Positions 17,917 through 27,999 of a DNA stretch of 64,000 nucleotides are shown here, one piece after another. A model generated the notes under the pieces. The model did not search any database, was not told where the DNA came from, and saw only the letters and a list, made by a program, of their open reading frames with translations. The position numbers were made by a program, and so were the translations under genes. Position 1 is the stretch's first letter; each line of letters starts with the position of its first letter. This DNA is from Ancylomarina sp. DW003 (GTDB taxonomy: Bacteria; Bacteroidota; Bacteroidia; Bacteroidales; Marinifilaceae): NCBI RefSeq assembly GCF_029029505.1, contig NZ_JAKJSD010000009.1, positions 62,001 through 126,000 on the forward strand, read 5' to 3'.

Positions 17917-20900
17917 TTATTCGACTTTTTTTCCGATTTCGTGCAGCTTTTTAAATCGTGTTACTTTTGACATAGGAGCAAGCAAATAAAGATAATTTTG
18001 TCTACTCTTTGGATCTCTCCAACGTCTTTCATCTTCTTTCACTTCTTCCATGGCAATATTAATTTCATGCACGGATGATCTCATAAACATGACCTGATTT
18101 TGATATTCGAAGTAGAACCAATTTCCGTCTTCAAGCTCTAAATAAAGGTACATTCTACTACCTCGTCTTCTTTTTCGAATTTCAAGCTTACCTTGGATAA
18201 AACAATTGTGTGTTGTGTTGAGAATGCTACCTATTTCAAGTTCTCCGTACGAGTAATATGCCTTATTTTTAGCATCCCATTTTAACTTAATTTTGTTGAA
18301 GAATAGAGTTTGTTTAATGGTGTCGGGTAAGGATTTATATGTGCTTTTTTCTTTAATTTCTTTGACCATTTTAGCTCTATCTTTATCTAAGAGAACTAAA
18401 GGAAAAGTTCGTAAAAAATGTTCGTTGTTTAAATTACTTGGCCTTTGAACTGAATTTGAAAATTGTTTATTCATTATTTTCAACAACTGTTCTGAGAAGA
18501 AGAAATCAAAGCCTAAACATGTTGTAATATCGATTGTTTCTTTATCAGCATTGTAATTTACCGTACCGGAAGCTGTGGTTTTTACATGCCCAAGTTTTAC
18601 TCCTAAGTTTATTAAACCTTCTCCATTTAGGTTACAGTTGTTCATATTGTATGAAAGTATGTTTCCTGGTAATTCTGGGTTTTTCAACTTCTCTTCTCGA
18701 CCAATTTGGTAGAGATTTTTACTCTTGTTGTAGCTTAAATAACCATCTATTTTAAGTAATGGATTATCGGTGTAGAATTTTCGTGTTGATAAGAAAGCCG
18801 GATAGATGTGAATAGAGTCATTTGTAAGATAGAATGAATTAAATAATTTCACATTCTCTTTATCACGACCGATTGTGTCAATAGGAATTAATATGTCTTC
18901 AGGATTAATAGGGGAGTTGAATGTTAGCCACCTGCTTTTGATATTTTCACATTTGTTATGGATTTGTGTCTCACCATTAAAACGTAAGTGTTTCTCTCTT
19001 GCAGCAAGATGTGTGTGTCCTCTAAAATCGAAATCTGGACTTAAGGTGAATGACATAGCATCTGGCAAAGCTCCCGAAGCAATCGTCTGTCCGGTTGAAT
19101 CAACACTTATTTCTTTAAAATAGATTTCTTGTTCTTCTTCAAGCTCATCAATGTAGGTGTAGAACCCCGATCCCGTATAATCTCTTTTTCCCTTCACTTC
19201 TACAAGAGCATCTGTAATTACATGGAAATGGTTTAGTGTGTCCGCAAGGATCTTGCAATTGCTTAAAGGAGCTAAATATCCGTCATTTTTAATGTTTATA
19301 TTTCCATGAAGAGGTAAGATGCTGGCATCCGCAATTTTTAGCTTCTCAACAAATTTGGCAGCAATGGTATAATTAGTTGTATCGTAAACAGCATATGGTG
19401 TTTTAAAGCTCAGAGAGTCTTGGTCGAAGTGGGTTGATATGAATGTATTATACGATTCTTTTGGGAGACTCTCGATTTTACCTGTTTCCCATAGATTGTT
19501 CAAGTTAGCAAGCTCTTCGGTACCAAATTCAATTTGGTCATTATTCATATTCCACTTAAAGCTATTTAGCTGACAGATGTAATTATTTTCGGGGAAAGAA
19601 CTGTAGTTTCCACTAATTGTACTGATAAAATCTGCTCGTTGAACACTTAAGTCGATAAGTGCATTACACCAATCAGCTTTGAAAGAATAACCTGCCTCGT
19701 TATTGCTTAGAAGTTTAAATTTACAGGTGTCAGCAGATATATTTCTACCTTCATAATGGAAGTGATTTGATGTGAAAGAGCCATGTGCATAAATCATCTC
19801 TCCAGAACCCGTCATCTGATCATTGGTGATATTTACAATACCCGATAACGAAGCATGATCTTCGTACATGCTTAAAGGAGAAGCTTTACCTTGACTTTGA
19901 ATCTTAAATTGATCTTTGTTCATTTGCCATTCAACATAGATGTTTTTACCACTTATGTCGGGATGAGAATAGGGATCGGTTTGTGCCATAAGTGTATATG
20001 ATTCGGCTTGTCCTTTTGCTCTATCTGGTAAAAAAATGAAATGATCAGATACAATTTTTGTTTTCTTTTCGGTAAAGGTACCTTTTCCCCAAAGTCCTCC
20101 GTTATTAAGGAATAGAGAATCTGTAAATAGGGCTTTATTGTAAACCTCTACGCCACCTTCTTTTATGGCATGAGCAAATCCAATAGAATTGTCATCATTT
20201 ACGATAAGGATTTCTCTAAATTTTGGTACAATACTACCAGATTGAAATTCACCGAGAAATTGGATATCTTGATCAGATAGTTTTTTTAGATTTTCAATTG
20301 TAAAGGGATCTACTTTAATGTAGAAGCTATCTTGTTTATATACACCGTTTTGGATGTGAGGTTTTTCGTAGTACACGTACGATGAATCATATGAATTGAA
20401 GATAGGGTATTGTTCTAAATGCTCGTTACCTGATTTGTTCGAAGGATCATCAATTTGGAGAGTTGCAGTAGTATTTTGAACAATATTTTCTAGGAAAATA
20501 GCATTTCTCTTGGCAAATTTACCTTTGTCTTCCTGTGGGATAAAAGTTATTAATGAATCTATCATCCCCATATCAACTTTAAAGTTATCGTAGGAAAAAT
20601 TGAAGTTCTTACCATACATATTTAAAGGTCCAGCCTTAACTAAACCACTAAATTCGAAATCCCGATTTTGTTTTACTAATAGCTTTCCAGCCTTTGGAAC
20701 AAATGTTACATTTTGTGAGTTACTAACTGACACTTGATTTACACCATTTATTTGTAGATGAAAGTTTTTTAGGTTTAGAGTTGCATCATCCTGGAGCTTT
20801 TCAGTATTCGATGTGAAGCGAATAACATCATAATCTTGTTTTCCCATAGCAGCTGAAATATAATTAACACTTCGCTCTGCCACTGTAATTTCATCGGTTG

Positions 20901-22401
20901 AAGTGTTATAGCTAACAAAACCTTGAAATGATAATCCTATAACCTGTTGTCGGGCCTGGCTAACAGGTTTTTTAATAAAATTGGCATACTCCTGAGCCGT
21001 AAATGTATTGGAGTAAAAATATTTTGCACAGGCATTTAATTGGACAAGCGGATGCTTGTGATCCATGCCTTGTAGTCTGAGATAATGGTTGTTCGTAAAA
21101 TAATTAATTGATTCAAACTTTGCTAAACGGTGCGACGCTCCTTTCATTTTTTGAAAATGAATGATGTTTTCATCCATTTTCCAATGTAGAATACCAAAAT
21201 CCATTAGAATGTTGTGATAATTATTGAAATAAGGCGCTCGAGACATACCTGTTCCATCTCTTGTTAAAACGAGTTTCTTTTCTTTCGTTAGAAACTTCAA
21301 ATGAAGATTGGGATGATATATTTTAAAAGTATCCAGATGAAGTATTACTTCGGCATCTTTCCCAATAATTTTATTGTCTGAAAAACTAAAATACTCCGAA
21401 GAGGCTTCAATAAATAGAGTGTCGTTTCTTGTTAATTGAATTGATGCTGGATGTTGAGACGTACCTTTTCCAATAAATTTTGCACCTTGAATTGCAATAC
21501 CACCTCTGTAACTTATATTTGGGAATAGGCTGTCTATATTAATATTTTGCTCGAAAGATTTGAAGCGAGGATAGGATGCAGAAGCTGGATTTTTAACGAT
21601 ATTGATTTTTTCGATTAATGAACCTAATACAGGAGTAGAGAATAGTTCTGTGTTCATATACGAAACAGAATCAATCGTTATTTTGGGTTTCGTAATATCC
21701 AGGTGGTAATTATTAAACTCAGCATATTCTTCACTTTGTGATCTACCAGCCCTGGTCCAGGCTATTTTACCTTTTTTACCTTTCCATTTTTTTTCGAAAG
21801 GATAGTAGGCACCATTTGTTTGATATATATTACAACTATCTTTTTGTGAATGACAAACAAGTTCGGTTTTATTAAAAACGATTTTCAATGTATCCTCAAA
21901 TAAGTAATGAAAATCCATCGATTTGGTTTTCCATTTTGTTGAGAATGATTTGTATAACAAACTATCCTTAAGTAAATGATTTGTTTGTTTTAAGAAGTTG
22001 TTGATATTCTTAAGTTTGACTTTAGGTTTGCTCAACTCCTTGAATAATCCTTTTTCCCAATTAGCATAATCTTGTTCACTTAACCCTTTTTCGTGGAGAA
22101 GTATTAAACTGGTAAAATAATCATAAAAGTCAGGAACAATACGAGCTCTTTTTTTTCTAAATCGTTTACAAATGGAAAGAATTGAATCTCGTTTTGTACT
22201 CGATGTTTGAGCTTGAGCCCAAAATGCCTTAAATTTCTCCTTAAATGCCGTTTTCTCTTTTTTGTTTAATGAGGGATGATCCAAGAGTACATCTATCTCA
22301 CTTATTGTAACTATGGAATCTTGAATAGTCACATTGGCTTTTGTGGAACTACTTGCTAAGAAAAATCCTAATATAATAAGTGAGTATAGGTACTTTGACA
22401 T
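17917..22401 (-). CDS. Very large exported protein of unknown function
   Basis: 1494 residues with a signal peptide (YLYSLIILGFFLASSSTKA). There is no domain I can name. An N-terminal helical part (about 25-150) is followed by long beta-rich stretches of alternating polar and hydrophobic residues with no Cys cluster. The repeated pattern of short strands (for example HLRLQGMD, LHLKFLTKEKKLVL, GYLSYNKSKNLYQIG) suggests a periplasmic beta-helix or beta-solenoid such as AsmA/LptD-like proteins, but I cannot prove it. The C-terminus is basic. It lies between prmA and ppk1. Sequences like this appear to be conserved single-copy genes in marine Bacteroidota. Confidence 0.7.
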   Translation of the reverse strand: MSKYLYSLIILGFFLASSSTKANVTIQDSIVTISEIDVLLDHPSLNKKEKTAFKEKFKAFWAQAQTSSTKRDSILSICKRFRKKRARIVPDFYDYFTSLILLHEKGLSEQDYANWEKGLFKELSKPKVKLKNINNFLKQTNHLLKDSLLYKSFSTKWKTKSMDFHYLFEDTLKIVFNKTELVCHSQKDSCNIYQTNGAYYPFEKKWKGKKGKIAWTRAGRSQSEEYAEFNNYHLDITKPKITIDSVSYMNTELFSTPVLGSLIEKINIVKNPASASYPRFKSFEQNINIDSLFPNISYRGGIAIQGAKFIGKGTSQHPASIQLTRNDTLFIEASSEYFSFSDNKIIGKDAEVILHLDTFKIYHPNLHLKFLTKEKKLVLTRDGTGMSRAPYFNNYHNILMDFGILHWKMDENIIHFQKMKGASHRLAKFESINYFTNNHYLRLQGMDHKHPLVQLNACAKYFYSNTFTAQEYANFIKKPVSQARQQVIGLSFQGFVSYNTSTDEITVAERSVNYISAAMGKQDYDVIRFTSNTEKLQDDATLNLKNFHLQINGVNQVSVSNSQNVTFVPKAGKLLVKQNRDFEFSGLVKAGPLNMYGKNFNFSYDNFKVDMGMIDSLITFIPQEDKGKFAKRNAIFLENIVQNTTATLQIDDPSNKSGNEHLEQYPIFNSYDSSYVYYEKPHIQNGVYKQDSFYIKVDPFTIENLKKLSDQDIQFLGEFQSGSIVPKFREILIVNDDNSIGFAHAIKEGGVEVYNKALFTDSLFLNNGGLWGKGTFTEKKTKIVSDHFIFLPDRAKGQAESYTLMAQTDPYSHPDISGKNIYVEWQMNKDQFKIQSQGKASPLSMYEDHASLSGIVNITNDQMTGSGEMIYAHGSFTSNHFHYEGRNISADTCKFKLLSNNEAGYSFKADWCNALIDLSVQRADFISTISGNYSSFPENNYICQLNSFKWNMNNDQIEFGTEELANLNNLWETGKIESLPKESYNTFISTHFDQDSLSFKTPYAVYDTTNYTIAAKFVEKLKIADASILPLHGNINIKNDGYLAPLSNCKILADTLNHFHVITDALVEVKGKRDYTGSGFYTYIDELEEEQEIYFKEISVDSTGQTIASGALPDAMSFTLSPDFDFRGHTHLAAREKHLRFNGETQIHNKCENIKSRWLTFNSPINPEDILIPIDTIGRDKENVKLFNSFYLTNDSIHIYPAFLSTRKFYTDNPLLKIDGYLSYNKSKNLYQIGREEKLKNPELPGNILSYNMNNCNLNGEGLINLGVKLGHVKTTASGTVNYNADKETIDITTCLGFDFFFSEQLLKIMNKQFSNSVQRPSNLNNEHFLRTFPLVLLDKDRAKMVKEIKEKSTYKSLPDTIKQTLFFNKIKLKWDAKNKAYYSYGELEIGSILNTTHNCFIQGKLEIRKRRRGSRMYLYLELEDGNWFYFEYQNQVMFMRSSVHEINIAMEEVKEDERRWRDPKSRQNYLYLLAPMSKVTRFKKLHEIGKKVE

Positions 22402-22448
22402 GTTAGACTATTTTTGATTTTAAAAATTGTTAATCAATATCGACTCAC

Positions 22449-23291
22449 TTAATTTTTTACAAATCTTACAGCTACCCAATTTTTGTCAACTTTATGGTCT
22501 ATGTAGTTCATGTTGTTTTTTTCAGCTTCATCAAGAATGTATTTTAGATCTTCTGTGTAGAATCCACTCATGATTAAGCTACCATTTTTCGGTAGGCAAT
22601 CTACATATGACCTCATGTCGTTAAGAAGAATATTACGATTAATATTAGCTAAAACGACATCATATTCTTTGCCTTTAAGCAGGCTGGCATCACCTAGGAA
22701 TACTGAAACATTGTCAGCCTTATTGTTTTTAATATTCTCCAATGAATTTTTATATGGCCACTCGTCTATATCAATAGCATCTACCATTTTAGCTCCACGC
22801 ATTGAGGCTAGTATAGCCAGTAAACTCGTACCACATCCCATATCTAGAACTCGTTTCCCTTTAATATCACTATCTAAAACACTTTGAACCATTAGTGATG
22901 TTGTAGAATGGTGACCTGTGCCAAAAGACATTTTAGGATCGATAACAATATCATACGGTACTTTGGGCGTGTCGGTATGGAAAGATGCACGAATAACAAC
23001 TTGATCAGAAATGATTACGGGTTGAAAGTTTGATTCCCAAACGGTATTCCAATCTTGAGATATGACAGTTTTGTGTGAGTAGTTTAGTGTAAAGTTAGTT
23101 TCTGGTAGATAATCAAGGTTTATAGCCTTTACTATATTAATGTCAAAAAGATCTTCAGTAATATAAGCGTCTATTGAATCTTCATTTTCAGTAAAACTAT
23201 CGTACCCCAATTCTCCAAGTTCAGAAATTAGTATTTGAGCTACGGCTTCGTTAAAAGGGGTGATTTCACATTTAAGTTCTATATAATCCAT
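22449..23291 (-). CDS. prmA: Ribosomal protein L11 methyltransferase
   Basis: 280 residues. The N-terminal substrate-recognition part precedes a class I methyltransferase domain with DPKMSFGTGHHSTT, the SAM-binding VLDMGCGTSLLAILA and DVVLANINRNIL. PrmA trimethylates lysines of ribosomal protein L11. Length is typical. It begins divergently from iorA across a gap of about 590 nt. Confidence 0.93.
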   Translation of the reverse strand: MDYIELKCEITPFNEAVAQILISELGELGYDSFTENEDSIDAYITEDLFDINIVKAINLDYLPETNFTLNYSHKTVISQDWNTVWESNFQPVIISDQVVIRASFHTDTPKVPYDIVIDPKMSFGTGHHSTTSLMVQSVLDSDIKGKRVLDMGCGTSLLAILASMRGAKMVDAIDIDEWPYKNSLENIKNNKADNVSVFLGDASLLKGKEYDVVLANINRNILLNDMRSYVDCLPKNGSLIMSGFYTEDLKYILDEAEKNNMNYIDHKVDKNWVAVRFVKN

Positions 23292-23879
23292 TGCAGGGCT
23301 TGTTAAGTCTCGTTTAGTTGAAAGGTTTCTTTATTGTTTTTATGTTCCAATTTACAAAAATAATCTTCTTGATTTAAAAGACTCTATTTATTTAAGAATA
23401 AAGCTTAATCTTAGTGTTTTTGCGAATAATAGCCTTGTTGAAATAGTTTTGTAATCAGCTAATTTATAGTGTGATGTGTTTTTCGCAACCGTTTTCGTTA
23501 TTTGAAATAATTCTAAACTTCTTGTTTTTACTTTTAATTTTATTGACTTTAAATCAAATATTGGTAATATTGCTAACAATTATTAGGAATAACACTTGTA
23601 TTTAATTACAATTTTTAAGTAAACAAATGGATTTTCTTGCAATTAAGTTTTATGTGATGGCTTACCTTGTATGCTACCTTGAAATCTTCGGAGGACTTTA
23701 ATCCACTTCCTATTCTCGATCCTTGCGATCTATTCTAGAATCTCTTTTTCTAGACCTATCCTATCTATTTATTGAATATTTGTAATTGATGTATTTGTGC
23801 ATCAATGATTATATAATAAGGCACTTATTTATAAGTTGCCGTATCCTATAGATTAATCAAAATCGTTAAATAAAATTAC
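23292..23879. other. Long intergenic region upstream of iorA
   Basis: 588 nt with no supportable gene. It contains two TCTAGA hexamers flanking an ATCTCTTTT spacer (23734-23754) and a GATC-CTTGC-GATC element just before it. These could be hairpins in the iorA leader, but I recognise no riboswitch class. A 63-codon minus-strand frame here has no family features. Confidence 0.4.
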
Positions 23880-25502
23880 ATGCAAAAGTCACTATTATTA
23901 GGTGTCGAAGCTATTGCTCAAGGAGCAATTGACGCTGGAATGTCAGGTGTTTACGCTTATCCAGGAACACCTTCTACAGAAATTACAGAGTACATTCAGC
24001 ATTCAAAACTTGCCGCAGAACGTAAGATTCACAGTGAGTGGTCTGCGAATGAAAAAACGGCTATGGAAACTGCCTTAGGTATGTCATATGCTGGAAAAAG
24101 ATCTATGGTTTGTATGAAGCACGTAGGTTTGAATGTAGCAGCTGACTGTTTTATGAACGCGGCTATTACAGGATCTAATGGTGGTATGTTAGTTACCATT
24201 GCTGATGATCCATCTATGCACTCTTCTCAAAATGAGCAGGATTCACGTGTGTATGCCAAATTTGCTATGATTCCAATCTTGGAGCCATCAAATCAGCAGG
24301 AAGCATATGAAATGACTCGTTTTGGATTTGAATTATCTGAAGCTTGCGGTACACCAGTAATGATTCGTATCACAACTCGTTTGGCTCACTCTCGTGCCGG
24401 TGTAACTCCAGCATCTGATATTGTTGCAGAAAACGAATTGTGTTTACCAGAGGATAAACAAAGATTTGTTCTATTACCAAGTATTGCACGTAAGAGATAT
24501 AAGGTTCTTTTAGGTAATCAAGCTAATTTTGATGCTGCTTCAGAAGATTCACCATATAATCAGTATTTTGAAGGAAAAGATAAATCCCTAGGAATTGTAG
24601 CTTGTGGTATTGCTTATAATTATCTAATGGAAAATTACCCTAATGGTGATTGCCCTTTCCCGGTATTAAAATTGAGTCAATACCCATTACCACGCACCAA
24701 AGTAACGAAGCTTGTTGAGGAATGTGATAAAGTTCTGGTTTTAGAGGATGGTTATCCAGTAGTTGAGGAGATGTTAAAAGGCTTCTTAGAAAATGATAAG
24801 GTAATTGGTCGTCTTGATGGTACACTATCTCGTGATGGGGAGTTGAACCCTGATATGGTAGGAGCTGCATTAGGTTTTGAAGTTGTTGAAGGTATGCCGG
24901 TTCCGGAAATGGTAGCAGCACGTCCACCAGCATTGTGTGTTGGTTGTCATCATCATGATGTATACAAGGCGCTGAATGAAGTAATCGCTGAATATGGTGA
25001 AGGTCGTGTTTTCTCTGATATCGGATGTTACACATTAGGTGCTTTACCTCCATACCGTGCTATTAATGCAGTGGTTGATATGGGTGCTTCAATCACTATG
25101 GCTAAAGGTGCTGCTGATGCAGGTCTTATTCCTTCAGTAGCAATGATTGGTGACTCTACGTTTACTCACTCGGGTATGACTGGTTTATTGGATGCAATCA
25201 ACGAGAATTCTCCAATTACTGTTATTATTTCTGATAATGAGTCTATCTCAATGACAGGTGGACAAAAATCTTCTGCTAAAGGTAAATTAGAAGATATATG
25301 TGCTGGTTTAGGTGTTCATCCTGATCATATTCATGTTTACACTTCTTTACCTAAGAAGCATGATGATGTAAAGGATATTATTCGTAAGGAATTAGATTAC
25401 CAAGGTGTATCAGTAATTATTCCACGTCGTATTTGCGTTCAGAAAAATGTTCGTGACCAGAAGATCAAAAAAGCATTGAAAAAAGCAGCTGCAAAAGCTT
25501 AA
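23880..25502 (+). CDS. iorA: Indolepyruvate ferredoxin oxidoreductase, alpha subunit
   Basis: 540 residues. The pyrimidine-domain half starts LLGVEAIAQGAIDAG; the TPP-binding half has CVGCHHHDVYKAL, FSDIGCYTLG and the metal/TPP motif GDSTFTHSGMTGLLDAINEN. With IorB it oxidatively decarboxylates aryl-pyruvates from aromatic amino acids to acyl-CoA, reducing ferredoxin. Typical archaeal IorA is longer because of a C-terminal two-[4Fe-4S] ferredoxin domain; this one ends RICVQKNVRDQKIKKALKKA without it, so electrons must leave by another carrier. It precedes iorB by 172 nt. Confidence 0.9.
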   Translation: MQKSLLLGVEAIAQGAIDAGMSGVYAYPGTPSTEITEYIQHSKLAAERKIHSEWSANEKTAMETALGMSYAGKRSMVCMKHVGLNVAADCFMNAAITGSNGGMLVTIADDPSMHSSQNEQDSRVYAKFAMIPILEPSNQQEAYEMTRFGFELSEACGTPVMIRITTRLAHSRAGVTPASDIVAENELCLPEDKQRFVLLPSIARKRYKVLLGNQANFDAASEDSPYNQYFEGKDKSLGIVACGIAYNYLMENYPNGDCPFPVLKLSQYPLPRTKVTKLVEECDKVLVLEDGYPVVEEMLKGFLENDKVIGRLDGTLSRDGELNPDMVGAALGFEVVEGMPVPEMVAARPPALCVGCHHHDVYKALNEVIAEYGEGRVFSDIGCYTLGALPPYRAINAVVDMGASITMAKGAADAGLIPSVAMIGDSTFTHSGMTGLLDAINENSPITVIISDNESISMTGGQKSSAKGKLEDICAGLGVHPDHIHVYTSLPKKHDDVKDIIRKELDYQGVSVIIPRRICVQKNVRDQKIKKALKKAAAKA

Positions 25503-25542
25503 TTTAATCTTTGCCCAAATAAATCATTAATTCAATAAATCG

Positions 25543-25564
25543 GGAAGTAGTTTCGATTACTTCC
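25543..25564 (+). other. Intercistronic hairpin between iorA and iorB
   Basis: GGAAGTA (25543-25549) pairs with TACTTCC (25558-25564). There is no T-run after it, so it is more likely an mRNA-processing or stability element, or a weak terminator, than a full terminator. Confidence 0.4.
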
Positions 25565-25674
25565 TGAGAATAAAATAGCATACATATGAAACGAGCCAGT
25601 AAAGAACTTTTCAAGCATAGAAAAGGATTTATATTGGCGACTTCCATCTGACCAAATTTTAAAATTATAAACAG

Positions 25675-26259
25675 ATGAAAACAGATATGGTTATTGCAGG
25701 TGTAGGCGGACAGGGAATTCTTTCCATTGCTGCTGCCTTAGGATCTGCTGCTTTAGATAACAATTTACACATGAAACAAGCTGAAACTCACGGTATGAGT
25801 CAGCGTGGTGGTGATGTTCAGTCATTCATGAGAATTTCTGATAAACCTATTTATTCAGATTTAATTCCTAAAGGTGGCGCTGATATTATTTTGTCAGTGG
25901 AGCCAATGGAGGCATTGCGCTATTTGCCATTCCTTAAAAAAGGTGGTTATGTGGTAGCAAATTCATCTCCTTTCATCAACATTCCTAATTATCCAAATGA
26001 AGAAGAGTTGGTAAAGACGATTGAGGCTCTTCCAAACTATGTATTGATTGATGCTGATGAGATTGCAAAAGAAGTAACAGGTTCTACAAGAGCTTTCAAC
26101 TTCGTCATGTTAGGTGCAGCTTCTCCATTTATTGATGTGCCTTTTGAGTATTTAGAAGAAGGTATTCGTAAGATTTTTGGTAGAAAAGGTGAGGATGTTG
26201 TTAAAATGAACATCGATGCTCTTCATGCGGGGCGTAAATTCTCACAGGACAATAAATAA
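25675..26259 (+). CDS. iorB: Indolepyruvate oxidoreductase, beta subunit
   Basis: 194-residue gamma-domain-type subunit with the N-terminal GVGGQGILSIAAALG nucleotide-type loop and the conserved AETHGMSQRGGDVQSFMRIS. It pairs with IorA to complete the 2-oxoacid:ferredoxin oxidoreductase. Length is normal. It has the same direction as iorA and is followed by a terminator. Confidence 0.92.
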   Translation: MKTDMVIAGVGGQGILSIAAALGSAALDNNLHMKQAETHGMSQRGGDVQSFMRISDKPIYSDLIPKGGADIILSVEPMEALRYLPFLKKGGYVVANSSPFINIPNYPNEEELVKTIEALPNYVLIDADEIAKEVTGSTRAFNFVMLGAASPFIDVPFEYLEEGIRKIFGRKGEDVVKMNIDALHAGRKFSQDNK

Positions 26260-26301
26260 GCTATTAAAACGAACAATTTACCGATTGTCGTGAAAATATA
26301 G

Positions 26302-26332
26302 AAGCCTCAGTGTTTATCGCTGAGGCTTTTGT
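26302..26332 (+). terminator. Terminator after iorB
   Basis: AAGCCTCAG (26302-26310) pairs with CTGAGGCTT (26320-26328), followed by a T tract. Confidence 0.85.
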
Positions 26333-26349
26333 TTACCTGTAAATGTAGG

Positions 26350-26772
26350 TTATGCTTTATTATCTAGTATTTCGCTTATAGTTCTTAGGCAAGTAGCAAT
26401 TTCCCTTTTGAATGGATGATTGGGCATAATACCACTTTCAGCATCAAGCCCATTTAGAATTCCCATCCATATAGCACTTATTCCGAAGCCTGTAATCACA
26501 TCTTTTTTATAGCTCTTGACAAATATTTCTCTAAAATGTTCAGTGAAATTATTGAAAAGATTGGCAAGCTTAAAAGAATATGAAGCATCACTACTGTTTT
26601 TGTTTTCCAGATGAAAGTTAACAGATAATACAAAGTTTGTAACGAGTTTCTCAACTTCAAAATAAATTTGTTCTTTCTGTTCAAGATTAAGTACCATATC
26701 ATTTAAACCTTGCTTTATCAATAGATTTATGTCCTGAGAGTTTAAATTGTCCTTAAGTAGTATTGGATTCAT
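26350..26772 (-). CDS. Hypothetical helical protein
   Basis: 140 residues, predicted helical and soluble. There are no cysteine motifs, signal peptide or membrane segments. Recognisable stretches such as NLFNNFTEHFREIF and GFGISAIWMGILNGL do not match a family I can name. It is transcribed towards iorB and ends 18 nt from that gene's terminator. A real gene is likely because the frame is intact, starts with ATG and shows no strong opposing ORF. Confidence 0.6.
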   Translation of the reverse strand: MNPILLKDNLNSQDINLLIKQGLNDMVLNLEQKEQIYFEVEKLVTNFVLSVNFHLENKNSSDASYSFKLANLFNNFTEHFREIFVKSYKKDVITGFGISAIWMGILNGLDAESGIMPNHPFKREIATCLRTISEILDNKA

Positions 26773-26876
26773 TGCAATTGTTCTTTTTTAGATAGTGAAG
26801 CTAAATTACATTATTCTTCTTAATGGATCGATCTTATTTAGAATTAATTTAAGTTTGTTGAATTGAACGCAAAAAA

Positions 26877-26896
26877 AACGCCTCGATTGAGGCGTT
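26877..26896 (-). terminator. Terminator of the WecA-type gene
   Basis: AACGCCTC-GATT-GAGGCGTT hairpin. On the minus strand it is followed by a run of about eight T residues, placing it 20 nt after the transferase stop. Confidence 0.85.
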
Positions 26897-26916
26897 ATAA
26901 ATATTTTAAGCTGTAC

Positions 26917-27999
26917 TTAAGCAGTTTGAAGTTCTTTAGCTTTCTTTCTATGAAGAAGATGAGAAGGTAGCCACGAGAAGAATGCTCCCATTATAGCAAC
27001 AATAACCAGTAGGCTTGGGTTTCCAATATTTCTCAATGTAAATACAACAGCTATAAAGAAAATATTCACAGCCATAATTCGGATAGAAGCGTGTACATGT
27101 TTAAAACCAAGACTTACCATACGATGGTGAACGTGGTTTTTATCAGGCTCAAAAGGTGATCTTTTATTTTTGATTCGAATAAACATGACTCTCAAAGTAT
27201 CAAATAACGGTACTGCAAGAATACCTATTGAAACAGCAGGGGCTGATTTGATAGCATATTTGAAATCAGGGTAAATGTTTAGTTCGTTGAAGTGAATCAT
27301 TAAAATTGAGATTAGAAGTCCCAAAATAAGAGATCCTGTATCACCCATGAATATCTTATTGTGTTTGCCAAATACGTTAAAACGGAAGAAAGCGATTAAG
27401 GCACCTAATAAACTACCAGCCAAAACAACATATTCGTAGTGTCCTGTAATATAGAACCAAATACCGAATGTAAGCGTACAGATTCCACTAATTCCAGAAG
27501 CTAGTCCGTCAATTCCGTCAATTAAGTTGAAGCCATTGGTAACAACTATAATCACAAATATTGTGAAGAGTATGCTGACGAAGTAGTTCAGTTCATGAAT
27601 GCCTAGTATGCCATGAAAATTTGTGAATCTAATATCACCAAGTATAATAACAATTAGTGCAGCAAATATTTGCCCTAAAAGTTTCTTCTTAGGTGAAATA
27701 ACCATGATGTCATCCTTAACACCTAATCCAAATACAATAAGGGTTGCTGCAATAATATATTTCAACTCATGTATTAAAAAGCCATTGCTGAATATCAATA
27801 TTGCTAAAGAAAAGCCAATAAAAATAGCAATCCCACCCAAAGAAGGTACAATATTGGTATGTGAAGAGCGGTGATTGGGCTCGTCATATAGTTTTTTCTC
27901 TTTTGCAAGATGTATTACCGATGGAATAATCTTGTAACATACTATTAGAGAGAAAAGAAAACTAGCAACAATGTAGAAATGGTGTGTGAACGGATACAT
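26917..27999 (-). CDS. WecA/TagO-like polyprenyl-phosphate glycosyl-1-phosphate transferase
   Basis: About 360 residues with ten or so membrane helices of the MraY/WecA family. Catalytic features: GLGVKDDIMVISPKKK (DDxx(D/N)-like), FNLIDGIDGLASG, GDTGSLILGLL, and the cytosolic His loop DKNHVHHRMVSLGF. It transfers a HexNAc-1-phosphate from UDP-sugar to undecaprenyl phosphate, the first step of O-antigen or capsule synthesis. No other polysaccharide genes adjoin it. ATG at 27999 is preferred to the frame start at 28032, because the first membrane helix follows it. Confidence 0.88.
   Translation of the reverse strand: MYPFTHHFYIVASFLFSLIVCYKIIPSVIHLAKEKKLYDEPNHRSSHTNIVPSLGGIAIFIGFSLAILIFSNGFLIHELKYIIAATLIVFGLGVKDDIMVISPKKKLLGQIFAALIVIILGDIRFTNFHGILGIHELNYFVSILFTIFVIIVVTNGFNLIDGIDGLASGISGICTLTFGIWFYITGHYEYVVLAGSLLGALIAFFRFNVFGKHNKIFMGDTGSLILGLLISILMIHFNELNIYPDFKYAIKSAPAVSIGILAVPLFDTLRVMFIRIKNKRSPFEPDKNHVHHRMVSLGFKHVHASIRIMAVNIFFIAVVFTLRNIGNPSLLVIVAIMGAFFSWLPSHLLHRKKAKELQTA

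Noticed and set aside
23388-23579. 63-codon minus-strand frame upstream of iorA
   Set aside because: Low-complexity translation, no family features.
24640-25053. 137-codon minus-strand frame inside iorA
   Set aside because: It is antisense to a strongly conserved gene and its translation has no family features.
25586-25651. 21-codon ORF between iorA and iorB
   Set aside because: Too short, no family or leader features; the region is better explained as an operon spacer with a hairpin.
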